A DNA stretch of 64,000 bases from Penium margaritaceum. Taxonomy: Eukaryota > Streptophyta > Zygnematophyceae > Desmidiales > Peniaceae. Under the pieces are notes generated by a model. The model did not search any database and had not been told where the DNA came from. It saw only the letters and a list, made by a program, of their open reading frames with translations. Where the stretch lies: assembly GCA_023375785.1 (NCBI GenBank), contig SZWC01000029.1, positions 754,805-818,804 on the forward strand, written 5' to 3'. Each line of letters starts with the position of its first letter. Position 1 is the stretch's first letter. A program made the translations under genes and the position numbers. Below, piece by piece: positions 22,448 through 35,400 of this stretch.

Positions 22448-22549
22448 TTGCTAGCGGGACAGACCTTCCCCACTGGCCGCTCGGCACATGCGGGCAATCA
22501 ATCTATCGGGTCACGCTTCATGAGACTAGTCACTGATGCACCGGCATCG

Positions 22550-25500
22550 TCCTAGTCGCGCCCTAGTCGCGCCCTGGTTGCGCCCTAGTTGCGCCATAGT
22601 TGCACCTTATTTGTACCCTTGTTGCACCCTACTTGCGCCCTACTGGCACCCTACTTGCGCCCTAGTTGTGCCTTAGTTGGGCGCTAACTACGCACTAGTT
22701 CTTCCCTAGTTGCGCACTGGTTGCGTCCTACTTGTGCCCTACTTGCGTGCTAGTTGCGCCTTAGTTGCGCCTTAGTTACGCCCAGCTTGCACACTAGTTG
22801 TACCCTAGGTGTGGCTTAGTTGCGCCCTAGTTGTGCCCTAGTTGTGCCGTAGTCGTGTCCTAGTTGCGTCCTAGTTGCACCCTAGTTGCGCCCTTCTTGG
22901 GCTCTTACTGCACCCTACTTACGCCCTACTCGCGCCCTATTTGCGCCCTAGTTACGCCTTTGTTGGACACTAGCTATGGCCTAGTTGTGTCCTAGTTGCA
23001 CCTTAGTTGTATTTTACTTGCGCCCTACTTGCGTCCTAGTTGTGCCCTAGTTGCGCCCTAGTTGCGCCCTAGTTGTACCCTAGTTGCACCCTAGTTGCGC
23101 CCTAGTTGCACCCTAGTTGCACATTAGTTGCACCCTAGTTGCGTCCTGGTTGCACCCTGGTTGCGCACTAGTTGCGCCCTAGTTGCGCCCTAGTTGCGCC
23201 CTAGTTGTGGCCTAGTTGCGTCATAGTTGCACCCAAGTTGCGACCTAGTTGTGTCCTTGTTTTGCCCTAGTTGCGCTCTAGTTGCACCCTAGTTGCACCC
23301 TAGTTGCGCCCCAGTTGCGCCCTGGTTGCGCCATAGTTGCGTCCTAGATGAGCCCTAGTTGCGCCCTAGTTGCGCCCTAGTTGCACACTAGTTGCGCCAT
23401 AGTTGCACCCTAGTTGCGCCCTAGTTCCGCCCTAGTTGCTCCCTAGTTGTGCCATATTTGCGCCCTAGTTGCGCACTAGTTGCACCCTACTTGCGCCCTA
23501 TTTGCGCCCTAGTTGCGCCCTGGTTGCGCCTCAGTTGGGCACCTAGCTACGTACAAGTTGTACCCTAGTTGCACCCTAGTTGCATCCTACTTGTGCCCTA
23601 CTTGCGCCCTAGTTGCGCCTTAGTTGCACCCTAGCTACGCCCTAGTTGCGCCTTAGTTGCGCCTTAGATGCGGCCTAGTTGCACCCTAGTTGTGCGCTAG
23701 TTGCGCCCTACTTATGCCCTAGTTGCACCCTAGTTGCGCCCTAGTTTCGCCCTAGTTGCACCCTCGTTGCGCCCTAGTTGCGCCCGAGTCGCACCCTAGT
23801 TGCGCCCTAGTTGTGGCCTAGTTCCGCCCTAGTTGCGCCCTAGTTGCACCCTAGTTGCGCCCTTATTGCACCCTACTTGCGCCCTACTGGCACCCTGCTT
23901 GTGCCCTAGTTGTGACCTAGTTGGGCACTAGCTACGCCCTAGTTGTGCCCTAATTGCGTGCTAGTTGCGTCATATTTGTGCCCTACTTGCACGCTTGTTG
24001 CGCCTTAGTAGCGCCTTAGCTGCGCCCAACTTGCGCACAAGTTACTCCCTAGTTGCACCCTAATTGCGCCCTAGTTGTGCCATTCTTGCCCTCTAGTTGC
24101 ACCTTAGTTGCACCCTACTTGCGCCCTAGTTGCGCCCTAGTTGCGCTCTAGTTGCGCCCTAGTTGCACCCTACTTGCGCCTTAGCTGCGCCCTAGTTGCG
24201 CCCAACTTTCACAATAGTTGCATTCTTGTTGCGCCCTAGTTGCTCCCTGGTTGCGTCCTAGTTGCACCCTAGCTGCGCCTTGCTTGTGCCCTACTTGAGC
24301 CCTAGTTGCGCCCTAGTTACGCCCTAGTTGCGCCCTATATGTGCCCTTGTTGCGCCCTAGTTGCGCCCTAGTTGTGCCCTAGTTGTGCCCTAGTTATGCC
24401 TTAGTTGCGCCCTAGTTGCGCCCTAGTTGCGCCCTAGTTGCGCCGTAGTTGCGCCCAACTTGCTCCCTATTCTCGCCCTAGTTGCGCCTTAGTTGGGCAC
24501 TAGCTACGCCCTAGTTGTACCATAGTTGCGCCCTATCAGCGACCTACTTGTGCCCTACTTATGCCCTAGCTGCGCCTTAGTTGCACCTTAGTTGTGCCCT
24601 AGTTGCGCCCTAGTTGCGCCCAAGTTGCATCCAAGTTGTACCCTAGTTGCACCCTAGTTGGGCCCTAGTTGTGCCCTAGTTGGGCCCTTGTTGCGCCCTC
24701 GTTGTACCCTTGTTGCGCTCTCGTTGCGCCCTTGTTGCGCTCAGGTTACGCCTTCGTTGCGCCCTTGTTACGCCCTAGTTGTGCCCCACATGTGCCGTAG
24801 TTGTGTCCTACTTGCGCACTACTTGCGCCCTACTTGCCCCCTAGTAGCACCCTTCTTGCGCCCTAGTTACGCACAAGTTTCGCCCTAGTTGCGCCCTAGT
24901 TGCACCCTTGTTGCGTCCTAGTTACACCCTAGTTGCGCCCTAGTTGCACCCTAGTTTCTCCCTAGCCACGCCCTAGTTGCGCCCTAGTCGCACCCTTGTC
25001 GCGTCCTAGACGCGCCCTAGTCACGCCCTAGTTGCGCCCTAGTTGCGCCCTAGTTGCGCTCTAGTTGCACCATATTTGCGCCCTTATTGCACCCTACTTG
25101 CGCCCTACTACCACCCTTCTTGCGCCCTGGTTGTGCCTTAGTTGGGCACTAGCAACGCCCTAGTTATGCCCTGGTTGCGCCCTAGTTGTGTCCTAGTTGT
25201 ACACTACTTGCCCGCTTGTTGCGCCTCAGTTGCACCTTAGTTGCGCTTAACTTGCACACTAGTTGCACCCTAGTTGTGCCCTAGTTGCGCCCTAGTTGTG
25301 CCCTAGTTGTGCCCTAGTTGCGCCCTGGTTGCGCCCCGGTTGCGCCCTAGTTGCGCCCTAGTTGCGCCCTAGTTGCTCTGTAGTTGTGACCTAGTTGCGT
25401 CATAGTTGTGCCAAAGTTGTGCTCTAGTTGCGCCCTAGTTGCACCCTAGTTGCGCCCTAGTTCCACCCTAGTTGCACCCTAGTTGTGGCCTAGTTGCACC

Positions 25501-28500
25501 CTCGTTGCACCCTCATTGCGCCCTAGTTGCGCCCTCCTTGCGCCCTTGTTGTGCCCTAGTTGGACCATAGTTGCGCTCTAGTTGCACCATACCTGCGTGC
25601 TAGTTCCATCCTAGTTCCACCCTAGTTGTGCTCTAGTTGCGGCCTAGTTGCGGCCTAGTTGCGCCCTAGTTGCACCCTAGCTGCGTCCTAGTTGCGCCCT
25701 AGTTGCGCCCTAGTTGCGTCCTTGTTGTGCCTTAGTTGTGCCGTAGTTGCACCCTTCTTGCGCCCTACTTGAGCCCTAGTTGCACCCTACTTGCCCCCTA
25801 GTTGGGTCTTCGTTGCGCCTTAGTTGCGCCCTAGTTGGGCCTGAGCTAGGCACTAGCTACACCCTGGTTGTATCCTACTTGCGCCCTAGTTGCATCCTAC
25901 ATGAGCCCCATTGGCGCCCTGGTTTTGCCTTAGTTGCACCCTAGTTGTGCCCTAGTTACGCCATAGTTGCACCCTAATTGCGCCCTAGTTGCGTCCTATT
26001 TGGGCCTTAGTTGCGCCCTAGTTGCATCCTAGTTGCGCCATAGCTGCGCCCTAGTTGCCCCCAGTTGCGCCCCAATCGCGCCCTAGTTGCGTCCTAGTTG
26101 CGCCCTAGTTGTGTCCTAGTTGCGCCCAAGTCGCGCCCTAGTCGCGCCCTAGTCACGCCCTAGTTGCGCCCTAGTTGCGCACTAGTTGCACCCTAGTTGC
26201 GCCTTAGTTGCACCCTAGTTGCGCCCTAGTTGTGTCCTAGGTGCAACCTAGTTGCGCCCTAGTTGCGCCCTAGTTACCCCCAGTTGTGCCCTAATTGCAC
26301 CCTAGTTGCGCCGTAGTTGCGCCCTAGTTGTGCCCTAGTTGCGTCCTAGTTGCGCCCAAGTTGCGCCCTAGTTGCGCCCTAGTCGCGCCCTAGTTGCGCC
26401 GTAGTTGTGCACTAGTTGCACCCTAGGTGCACCCTAGTTGCGGCCTAGTTGCGCCCTAGTTGTGCCCAAGTTATGTCCTAGTTGCCCCCTAGTTGTGCCC
26501 TAGTTCCCCCCTAGTTGCGCCCTAGTTGCACCGGGGCGCCCTAGTTGCGCCCTAGTTGCGCCTTTCTTGCACCCTAGTTGCACCCTAGTTAGGTACTAGT
26601 TGCACCCTAGTTGTGTCCTAGGTGCGCCCTAGTTGCGCCCTAGTTGCGTCCTACTTGCACCCTATTGGCTTATACTTGCACCCTAGTTGCGCCTCAGTTG
26701 GGCGCTAGGTACGCCCTAGTTCTCCCATAGTTGCGCCCTTGGTTGCGTCTTACTTACGCCCTAGTTGCGCCTTAGTTGCGCCCTTTATGCGCCCAATTTG
26801 CAGACTAGTTGCACCCTAGTTGCGCCCTAGTTCCGCCCTAGTTGCGCCCTAGTTGCACCCTAGTTGAACCCTAGTTACACCCTAGTTGTGCCCTTGTTGC
26901 GCCGTCGTTGCGCCCTAGTTGCACCCTAGTTGCATCCTAGTTGCGCCCTAGTTGTGCCCTATTTGCCCCCTGTTGCGTCCTAATTGCGCCCTAGTTACGC
27001 CCTAGTTGTGCCCTAGTTGCACTCTAGTTGCGCCCTAGTAGCGCCCTAGTTTCGCCTTAGTTGCGCCCTAGTTGCGCCCTAGTTGCGCCTAGTTGCGCCC
27101 TAGTTGCACCATAGTTACGCCTAGTTGTGCCCTAGTTGTGCCCTTGTTGCGCCTTAGTTGTGCCCTTGTTACGCCCTTTTTGTGCCCTACTTGCACCCTA
27201 GTTGCGCCCTACTTGCACCCTAGTTGCGTCTTGGTTGCGCCCTAGTTGCGCCGTAGTTGCGCCCTTCTTGCGCCCTTATTGCACCCTACTTACACCTTAT
27301 TGGCGTCCTACTTGCGCCTTAGTTGCACCACAGTTGGGCAATAGCTACGCCCTAATTGTGCCCTAGTTGCGCCCTAGTTGCATCTTACTTGCGCCCTACT
27401 TGCGTCCAAGTTGCACCCTAGTTGTACCCTACATACATCCTCGTTGCGCCCTATTTGCGCCCTAGTTGCGCCCTACTTGCGCCCTACTTGCGCCCTATAT
27501 GCGTCCTGGTTGCGCCCAAGTTGCAACCTTCTTACGCCCTACTTGCACCCTACTTGCGCCCGAGTTGCACTTCAGTTGGGGACTGGCTACGCCCTAGTTG
27601 TACCCTTGTTGCGCCCTAGTTGCGTCCTACTTGTACCCTGTTGTACCCTAGTTGTGCCCTCTGTGCGCCCTTGTCGCGCCCTAGTTACGTCCTAGTTGCG
27701 CTCTAGTTGCGCCCTAGTTGCGTCCTAGTTGCGCCCTAGTTGCACCTAGTTGCGCCCTAGTTGTGGCCTAGTTGCGCCCTACGTACGCCCTACTTGCGCC
27801 CCTGTTGCGCCCTACTTGCACCCTAGTTGCATCTCAGTTGCGTCCTAGTTGCGCCCTACTTGTGCCTCAGCTGTTCACTAGCTACACCCTAGTTGTACCA
27901 TACTTGCACCCTAGCTGCGTCCTACTTGTGCCCTATTTGCACCCTAGTTGCACCCTAGTTGTGCCCTATTTGCGCCCTAGTTGTACCCTAGTTGCGCCCT
28001 AGTTGCGCCCTAGTTACGTCTTAGTTGCACCTTAGTCGCGCCCTAGTTTTGCCTTAATTGCACCCTAGTTTTGTCCTAGTTGCACCCTAGTTGCCCCCAG
28101 TTGCGCCCTAATTACGTCCTAGTTGCGTCCTAGTTGCGCCCTAGTTCCGCCCTTGTTGCGCCCAGGTCACGCCCTAGTCGCGCCCAAGTCGTGGCCTAGT
28201 TGCGCCCTAGTTGCGCACTAGTTATACCCTAGTTGCGCCCTAGTTGCGCTCTAATTGAACCCTAGTTGTACCCTAGTTGCAACCTAGTTGTGTCCTAGTT
28301 GCACCCTAGTTACCCCCGGTTGCGCCCTACTTGCGTCCTAGTTGCGCCCTACTTGCGCTCTAGTTGTGTCCTAGTTGCCCCCTAGTTGCACCCCAGTTGC
28401 GCCCTAGTCGCGCCCTAGTCGCGCCCTAGTTGCCTCCTAGTTGTGCTCTAGTTGCACCCTAGTTGCACCCTAGTTGCGCCCTCGTTACGCACTTCGTGCG

Positions 28501-29444
28501 CCCTGGTTGTACCCTAGCTGCGTCCTAGTTGCGCCCTAGTTGTGCCCTAGTTTCCCCCTAGTTGCGTCCTACTTGCGCCCGGGCGCCCTAGTTGCAGCCT
28601 ACTTGCACCCTAGTTGCACCCTAGTTACGCACTAGTTGCGTCCTAGTTGCATCCTAGTTGCGCCCTAGTTGCACCCTAGTTGCATCCTAGTTGCGCCCTA
28701 CTTGCGCCATACTGGCGCCTACTTGCGCCCTAGTTGCGCCTCAGTTGGGCACTAGGTACGCCCTAGTTGTCCCCTAGTTGCGTCCTTAGTTGTGTCTTAC
28801 TTACGCCCTAGTTGCGCCTTAGTTGCACCGTAGTTCCGCCCAACTTGCAGACTAGTTGCACCCTAGTTGTGCCCTAATTGCGTCCTAGTTGCCCCGAGTT
28901 GTGCCCTTGTTGCGCCCTAGTTGCCCCCAGTTGCGCCCTAGTTGCCCCAAGTTGCGCCCTCCATGCGCCCTTGTTGCGCCCTAGTTGCACCCTAGTTGCG
29001 CCCTAGTTGCGCCCTAGTTGCGCCCTAGTTGCCCTGAGTTGCACCCTAATTGTGCCCTACTTGAACCCTAGTTGCGTCCTAGTTGCGTTCTAGTTGCACC
29101 CTAGTTGCGTCCTAGTTGCGCCCTAGTTGCGCCCTATTAGCGCCCTAGTTGCACCCTAGTTGCACCCTATTTGCGCCCTAGTTGCACCCTAGTTGTGCAT
29201 AGTTGCGCCCTAGTTGCGCCCTTGTTGCGCCTTAGTTGTACCCAAGTTGCGCCCTACTTGCGCCCTACTTGCGCCTTAGTTGCGCCCTACTTGCACCCTA
29301 GTTGCGTCTCAGTTGCACCCTAGTTGCGCCCTAGCTGCGACCTTCTTGCGCCCTGAATGCACCCTGTTTACACCCGTTTGGCACCCTACTTGCGCCCTAG
29401 TTGCACCTCAGTTGGACACTACCTACACCCTCATTGTGCCCTAG
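22550..29444 (-). repeat. 11-bp minisatellite array S11-R, inverted relative to S11-L
   Basis: About 625 copies of the S11 unit in reverse orientation (TAGTTGCGCCC on the plus strand), starting at the right edge of Gypsy-1. CpG-decay variants (TTGCACCC, TTGTGCCC) are again the commonest. The landmark variant CCTCAGTTGGGCACTAGCTA recurs at about 22675, 23540, 23915, 24490, 25145, 26695, 27335, 28745 and 29405. Together with S11-L it forms a giant inverted repeat around Gypsy-1. Short frames reading CALVAPYLRP-like peptides are by-products. Confidence 0.93.
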
Positions 29445-32400
29445 TCATACAAACCAAAGCAGGGTTGCCGAAACCAAACCCGGGTCACATAAACCAAAGC
29501 CGGGTCACATAAACCAAAGCCGGATCAAAGAAACCAAAGCCTGGTCACTGAAACCGAAGCCAGGTCACAGAAACCAATGCCGGGTCAACAAGCCAAAGCC
29601 GGATCACAGAACGCAAAGCCCGGTCATAGAAGCCAAAGCCATGTCCCAGATACCAAAGCCGGGTCACAGAATTCGGAACCGGATCACACAAACCAAAGCC
29701 GGGTCACAGCAACCAATGCCATATCACAGATTCAAAGCTGGGTCACATAAACCAAATCCACGTCACAAAAACCAAAGCGGGATCATAAAAACCAAGCCGG
29801 GTCACAGTAACCAAAGCCGGCTCACAGAAACAAAAACCAGGTCAAAGAAACCAAAGCCGGGTCACAGAAACCAAAGCCGGGTCACACAAACCAGAGCCGG
29901 GTCACACAAACCCAATCCGGGTCACAGAAACCAAAACTGGGTCACAGAAACCAAAGCCTGACATGAGAAACCAAATCTGGGTAACAGAAACCAAAGCTGG
30001 GTCACACAAACCAAAGCCGGGTCACAGAAACCAAAGCCCGGTCACAGAAACCAAAGCCGGGTCACTGAAACCAACACCGGGTCACAGCAACCAAAGTCAG
30101 GTTACAGAAATCAAAGTCAGGTCACAGAAACCAGATCGGGATCAGAGAAACCAATGCCGGGTCACAGAAACCAAAGCCGGTCACAGAAACCAAAACCGGG
30201 TCAGAAAAATCAAAGCCGGGTCACAGAAACCAAAGCTGGGTCACATAAACCAAAGCCATGCCACAGAAACCAAAGCGGGGTCACATAAACCAAAGCCGGG
30301 TCACAAAAACCAAAGCTGGGTCACAGAAACCAAAGCCGGGTCAGAGAAACCAAAGCCGGGTCACACAAACCAAAGCCAGGTTACATAAACCAAAACCGGG
30401 TCACATAAACCATACCCAGGTCACAGAAAGCCGGGTTACAGAAGCAAAAGCCGGGTCAAAGAAACCAAAGCCGGGTCACATAAACCAAAGCCGGGTCACA
30501 GGAATTAAAACCTATCCCATCAAACAAAGCCGGGTCACAGAAACCAAAGCCGGGTCACAGAAACCAACGCCGAGTCACAGAAAGCAAAGCCGGGTCATGG
30601 AAACTAAAGCCACGTCACAGAAACCAAAGCCGGGTCACAGAAACCAAAGCCGGGTCACATAAACCAGAGCGGGGTCACAGAAACAAAAGCCGGGTCATAG
30701 AAACCAAAGATGGGTCATAGAAACCAAAGCCGGGTCAAAGAAACCAAAGCTGGATAAACCAAACTGGACGAAACGAACCAAAGCCGGGTCAAATAAACCA
30801 AAGACGGGTCACACAAACCAAATCCGGGTCACAATAACCAAAGCCGGTTTGCAGAAAGCAAAGCTGGGTTAGAGAAGCCAAAGCACGGTCACAGAAACCA
30901 AAGCCGGGTCACAAAACCCAAAGCCGGGTCACTAAACCAAAGCCGGGTCACAGAAACCAAGCCGGGTCACAGAAACCAAAGCCAGGTCACAGAAACCAAA
31001 GCCGGATCACAGAAACCAACGCTGGATCACAGAAAACAAAGCCGGGTCATATCAACCAAAGCCGGGTCACATAAACCAACGCAGGGTCACAGAAACCAAT
31101 GCCGGCTCACAAAAACCAAAGACCTGTCACATAAACCAAAGCCGGGTCACATAAACCCAAGCCGGTCACACAAACCAAAGCCGGGTCACGGAAACCAAAG
31201 TCGGGTCACATAAATCAAAGCCGGGTCAGAGAAACCAAGCCTGGACACAGAAACCAAAGCCGGGTCATAGAAACCAAAACCGGGTCAAATAAACCAATAC
31301 CGGGTCACATAAACCAGAGGTGGGTCACAAAAAACAAAGCCGGATCATAGAAACGAAAACCGGGTCACATAAAGCAAAGCCGGATCACAAAAACCCAAGT
31401 CGGGTCACATAAACCAAAGTCAGGTCATAGAAACCAAAGCTGGGTCACAGAAACCAAAGCCGGGTCACGCAAAGCCGGGTCACAGAAGTCAAAGCCGGGT
31501 CACACAAAGGAAATTCGGGTCACAAAAACCAAAGCCGGGTCACATAAACTAAAGCCGGGTCACAGGAACCAAAGCCTGGTCACAGAAACCAAAGCCGGGT
31601 CACAGAAACCAACGCTGGGTCACATAAACCAAAGCCAGGTCACAGAAACCAAAGCCGGGTCACAGAAACCAACGCCGGGTCATAGAAAACAAAGCCGGGT
31701 CACAGAAACGAAAGCCGAGTCATAGAAATCAAAGATGGGTCACAGAAACCAAAGCCGGGTCAAAGAAACCAAAGCTCGATAAACCAAAGCCGGATCACAG
31801 AAACCAACTTTGGGCCACAGAAACGAGAGTCAGGTCAGAGAAACAAAAGCCGGGTCACATAAATCAAAACCGGGTCACGGAAACCAAAGCAGGGTCACAG
31901 AAACCAAAGCCGGATTATATAAACCACAGGCGGGTCACAGCAACCAAAGCCGGGTCACATGAACCAAAGCCAAGTTACAGAAAACAAAGCCGGGTTACAG
32001 AAGGCAAAGCCGATCATACAAACCAAAGCCGGGTCACAAAAACCAAAGCCAGGTCAGAGAAACGAAAGCCGGGTCACAGAAACCAAAGCCGGTTCGTTGA
32101 AACCAAAGCCGGGTCACAGAAACCAAAGTCGGGTCACAGAAACCAAAGTCGGGTCACAGAAACCAAAGCCAAGTCACAGAACCAAAGTCGGGTCATAGAA
32201 ACCGAATCCGGGTAACAGAAACCAAAGTCAGGTCAGAGAAACCATAGACGGGTCACACAAACCAAAGCCGGGTCAAAGAAACCTAAGCTGGATCACAACA
32301 ACAAATGCTGGGTCACAAAACCAAGGCTGGGTCAACAAACCAAAGCCAGAGCATATAAACCAAAGCCCGGTCATAGAAACCAATGCCGGGTCACGGAAAC

Positions 32401-35400
32401 CAAAGCCGGGACACAGAATCCAAAGCCGGATCAATAAAACCAAAGCTGGGTCAAAGCAATCAAAGCCACGTCACAGAACCAAAGCTGGGTCACAGAAACC
32501 AAAGCCACATCACAGAAACCAAAGCAGGGTCACAGAAACCAAATCCGGGTCACAATAACCTAAGCCGGCTCACATAAACAAAAGCCATGTCAAAGAAACC
32601 AGAGCCGGGTCACAGAAGCCAAAGCCGGGTCACAAAAACCAGAGCCAGGTCACAAAACCCAAAGCTGGTTCACGGAAACCATAGCCGGGTCAGAGAAACC
32701 AAGACCGGATCACAGAAACCAAAGCCAAATCACACAAACCATAGCCGGGTCACAGAAACCAAAGCCGGGTCACGAAAACCAAAGCCGGGTCACAGAAACC
32801 AAAGCCGGGTCACAGCAACCAAAGTCGGGTTACAAAAACCAATGCCGGGTCACAGAAGCCAAAGCTGGGTCAACGAACCCAATGCCGGGTCACAGAAAGT
32901 AAAGCCGGGTCACAGGTACGTAAGCCGTGGCACAGAAACGAAAACCGGGTCCCATAAACCAAAGCCGGGTCACAGAAATCAAACCTGGGACATATAAACC
33001 AAAGCTGGGTCAGAGAAACCAAACCCAGGCCACGGAAACAAAAGCCGAGTCACACAAACAAAAGCCGGGACACACAAACCAATGATGGGTCAGAAAAACC
33101 AAAGCCGGGACACAGAAACCAAAGCCGGGTCACACAAACCAAAGCCGGGTCACAGAAACCAAAGCCGGGTCACATAAACCGTAGCCAAGTCACGGAAAGC
33201 CGGGTCACAGAAGCCAAAGCCGGATCACACAACCCAAAGCCGGGTCATAGAAGCCAAAGCCGGGTCACATTAACCAACAACGGTCCCATAAACCAGAGCC
33301 CGGTCGCAGAAACCAAAGCCGGGTCACAGAAACCAATGCCGAGTCGCACAACGCAAAGCCTGGTCACAGAAACCAAAGCCGGGTTACATAAACCAAAGCC
33401 GGGTCACTGAAACCAAAGCCGGTCACATAAACCAAAGCCGGATCACAGAAACAAAAGCGGGGTCACAGAAACCAAATACGGGTCAAAGGAACCAACTCCA
33501 GCTCAAAGAAACCAAAGCTAGGCAAACCAAAGCCGGTACACAGAAACCAAAGCTGGGCCAAAGAAACCAAAGCTGGGTCAGATAAACGAAAGCCGGGTCA
33601 CAGAAACCAAAGCCGGGTCACAAAAACCAAAGCCGGTCACATAAACCAAAGCCGGGTCAGGGAAACCAAAGCCGGGTAACAGACTCCAAAGCTGGGTCAC
33701 AACAACCAAAGCCGGGACAAAAAACCAAAGCGGGGTCACAGAAACCAAGCCGGGTCTCAAAAACCAATGCCGGGTCAGATAAACCAAAGCCGGGTCACAG
33801 AACCAAAGCCGAGTCACATAAACCAAAGCCGGGTCACACAAATCAAAGTCGTTATAGAAACCAAAGCCGGGTCAGAGAAACCTAAGCCGGTCACAGAAAC
33901 CAAAGCCGGGCCACAGAAACCAGAGTCGGGTCACAGAAACCAAAGCCGGGTCACATAAACCAAGCTGGGTCACAGAAACCAAAACCGGGTCACAGAAACC
34001 AAAACCGGGTCACAGAAATCAAAGCTGGGTCACATAAACCAAAACTGGGTCACAAAAACCAAAGCGGGGTCACAGAAACCAAAGCTGGGTCACAAAAACC
34101 AAAGCCGGACCTGAGAAACCAAAGCCAGGTAACAGGAACCAAAGACGGGTCACACAAACCAAGGCCGGGTCAGAGAAACCAAAGCCCGGTCACAGAAACT
34201 AACGCCAGGTCACAGAAACCAGAGCCAGGTCACAGCAACCAAAGTCAGGTGACAGAAATCAATTTCGGGTCACAACAACCAGATCGGGGTCAGAGAAACC
34301 AATGCCGGGTCACAGAAACCAAAGCCGGGTCACAGAAACCAAAGCTGGGTCATAGAAACCAAAGCCGGGTCACAGAAACCAAAACCGGGTCAGAAAAATC
34401 AAAGCCGGGTCACAGAAACCAGCCCTGGGTCACATAAACCAAAGCCATGCCACAGAAACCAAAGCCAGGTCACATAAACCAAAGCCGGGTCACAAAAACC
34501 AAAGGTGGGTCACTGAAACCAAAGCCAGGTCAGAGAAACCGAAGCCGGGTCACACAAACCAAAGCCGGGTTACATAAACCAAAGCCGGGTCACAGAAACC
34601 ATAGCCAGGTCACAGAAAGCCGGGTTACAGAAGCCAAAGCCGGTTCAAAGAAACCAAAGCCGGGTCACATAAACCAAAGCCGCGTCACAGGAACCAAAAC
34701 CTGTCCCATAAAACAAAGCCGGGTCACAGAAACCAAAGCCGGGTCACAGAAACAAACGTAGAGTCACAAAAAGCAAAGCCGGGTCACGGAAACCAAAGCC
34801 GGGTCACAGAAACCAAAGCGGGGTCACAGAAACCAAAGCCGGGTCACTGAAACCAAAGCCGGGTCTCAGAAACAAAATCCGAGTCATAGAAACCAAAGAT
34901 GGGTCAGAGAAACCAAAGCTGGGTCAAAGAAACCAAAGCTGGATAAACCAAAATTGAAAAAAAAAACAAAAAACAAAGCCGGGTCAGATAAATCAAAGAC
35001 GGGTCACACTAACCAAATCCAGGTCACAAAACCCAAAGCCGGTTTACAGAAAGCAAAGCTGGGTCAGAGAAGCCAAAGCAGGGTCACAAAAACCAAAGCC
35101 AGGTCACAAAAACCAAAGCCAGGTCACTAAACTAAAGCCGGGTCACAGAAACCAAGCCGGGTCACAGAAACCAAAGCCGGATCACAGAAACCAGCACTGG
35201 ATCACAGAGACCAAAGCCGGGTCGTAGAAACCAAAGCCGGGTCACATAAACCAAAGCAGGGTCACAGAAACCAGAGCCGGCTCTCAAAAACCAAAGACCG
35301 GTCACATAAACCAAAGCCGGTCACACAAACCAAAGCCGGGTCACGGAAACCAAAGTCAGGTCACAGAAACCAAAGCCGGGTCAGAGAAACCAAGCTTGGA

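Larger units (their letters stand above)
20113..22549 (+). mobile_element. Gypsy-1, Ty3/Gypsy pol fragment between inverted 11-bp arrays
   Basis: A 2.4-kb fragment starting exactly at the Gypsy RT N-terminus (HVIDTGDAPAQKQKARRL) and running through RT, RNase H, a coding-like spacer and a retropepsin, ending in the opposite-orientation 11-bp array. No LTR, gag or integrase is present. The position of the protease, 3' of RNase H, matches the Gypsy block at 48-56 kb and not the usual gag-PR-RT-RH-INT order. Multiple stops make it inactive, although the RT catalytic box is intact. Confidence 0.88.

Noticed and set aside
20113-22549. LTRs flanking Gypsy-1.
   Set aside because: Both borders pass straight into the 11-bp repeat and no direct repeat of 100 bp or more was seen.
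13904-29444. CRISPR-like array or telomere.
   Set aside because: Units are contiguous with no spacers, so not CRISPR. The unit contains TAGGG but is 11 bp, interstitial and present in both orientations, unlike known telomere repeats.
29401-30662. Repetitive Lys/Pro/Gln-rich proteins (KPKPGHRNQSRVTETKAGS-like).
   Set aside because: Three 20-bp units make 20 codons, so the peptide is a by-product of S20. Frames start and stop where units mutate.
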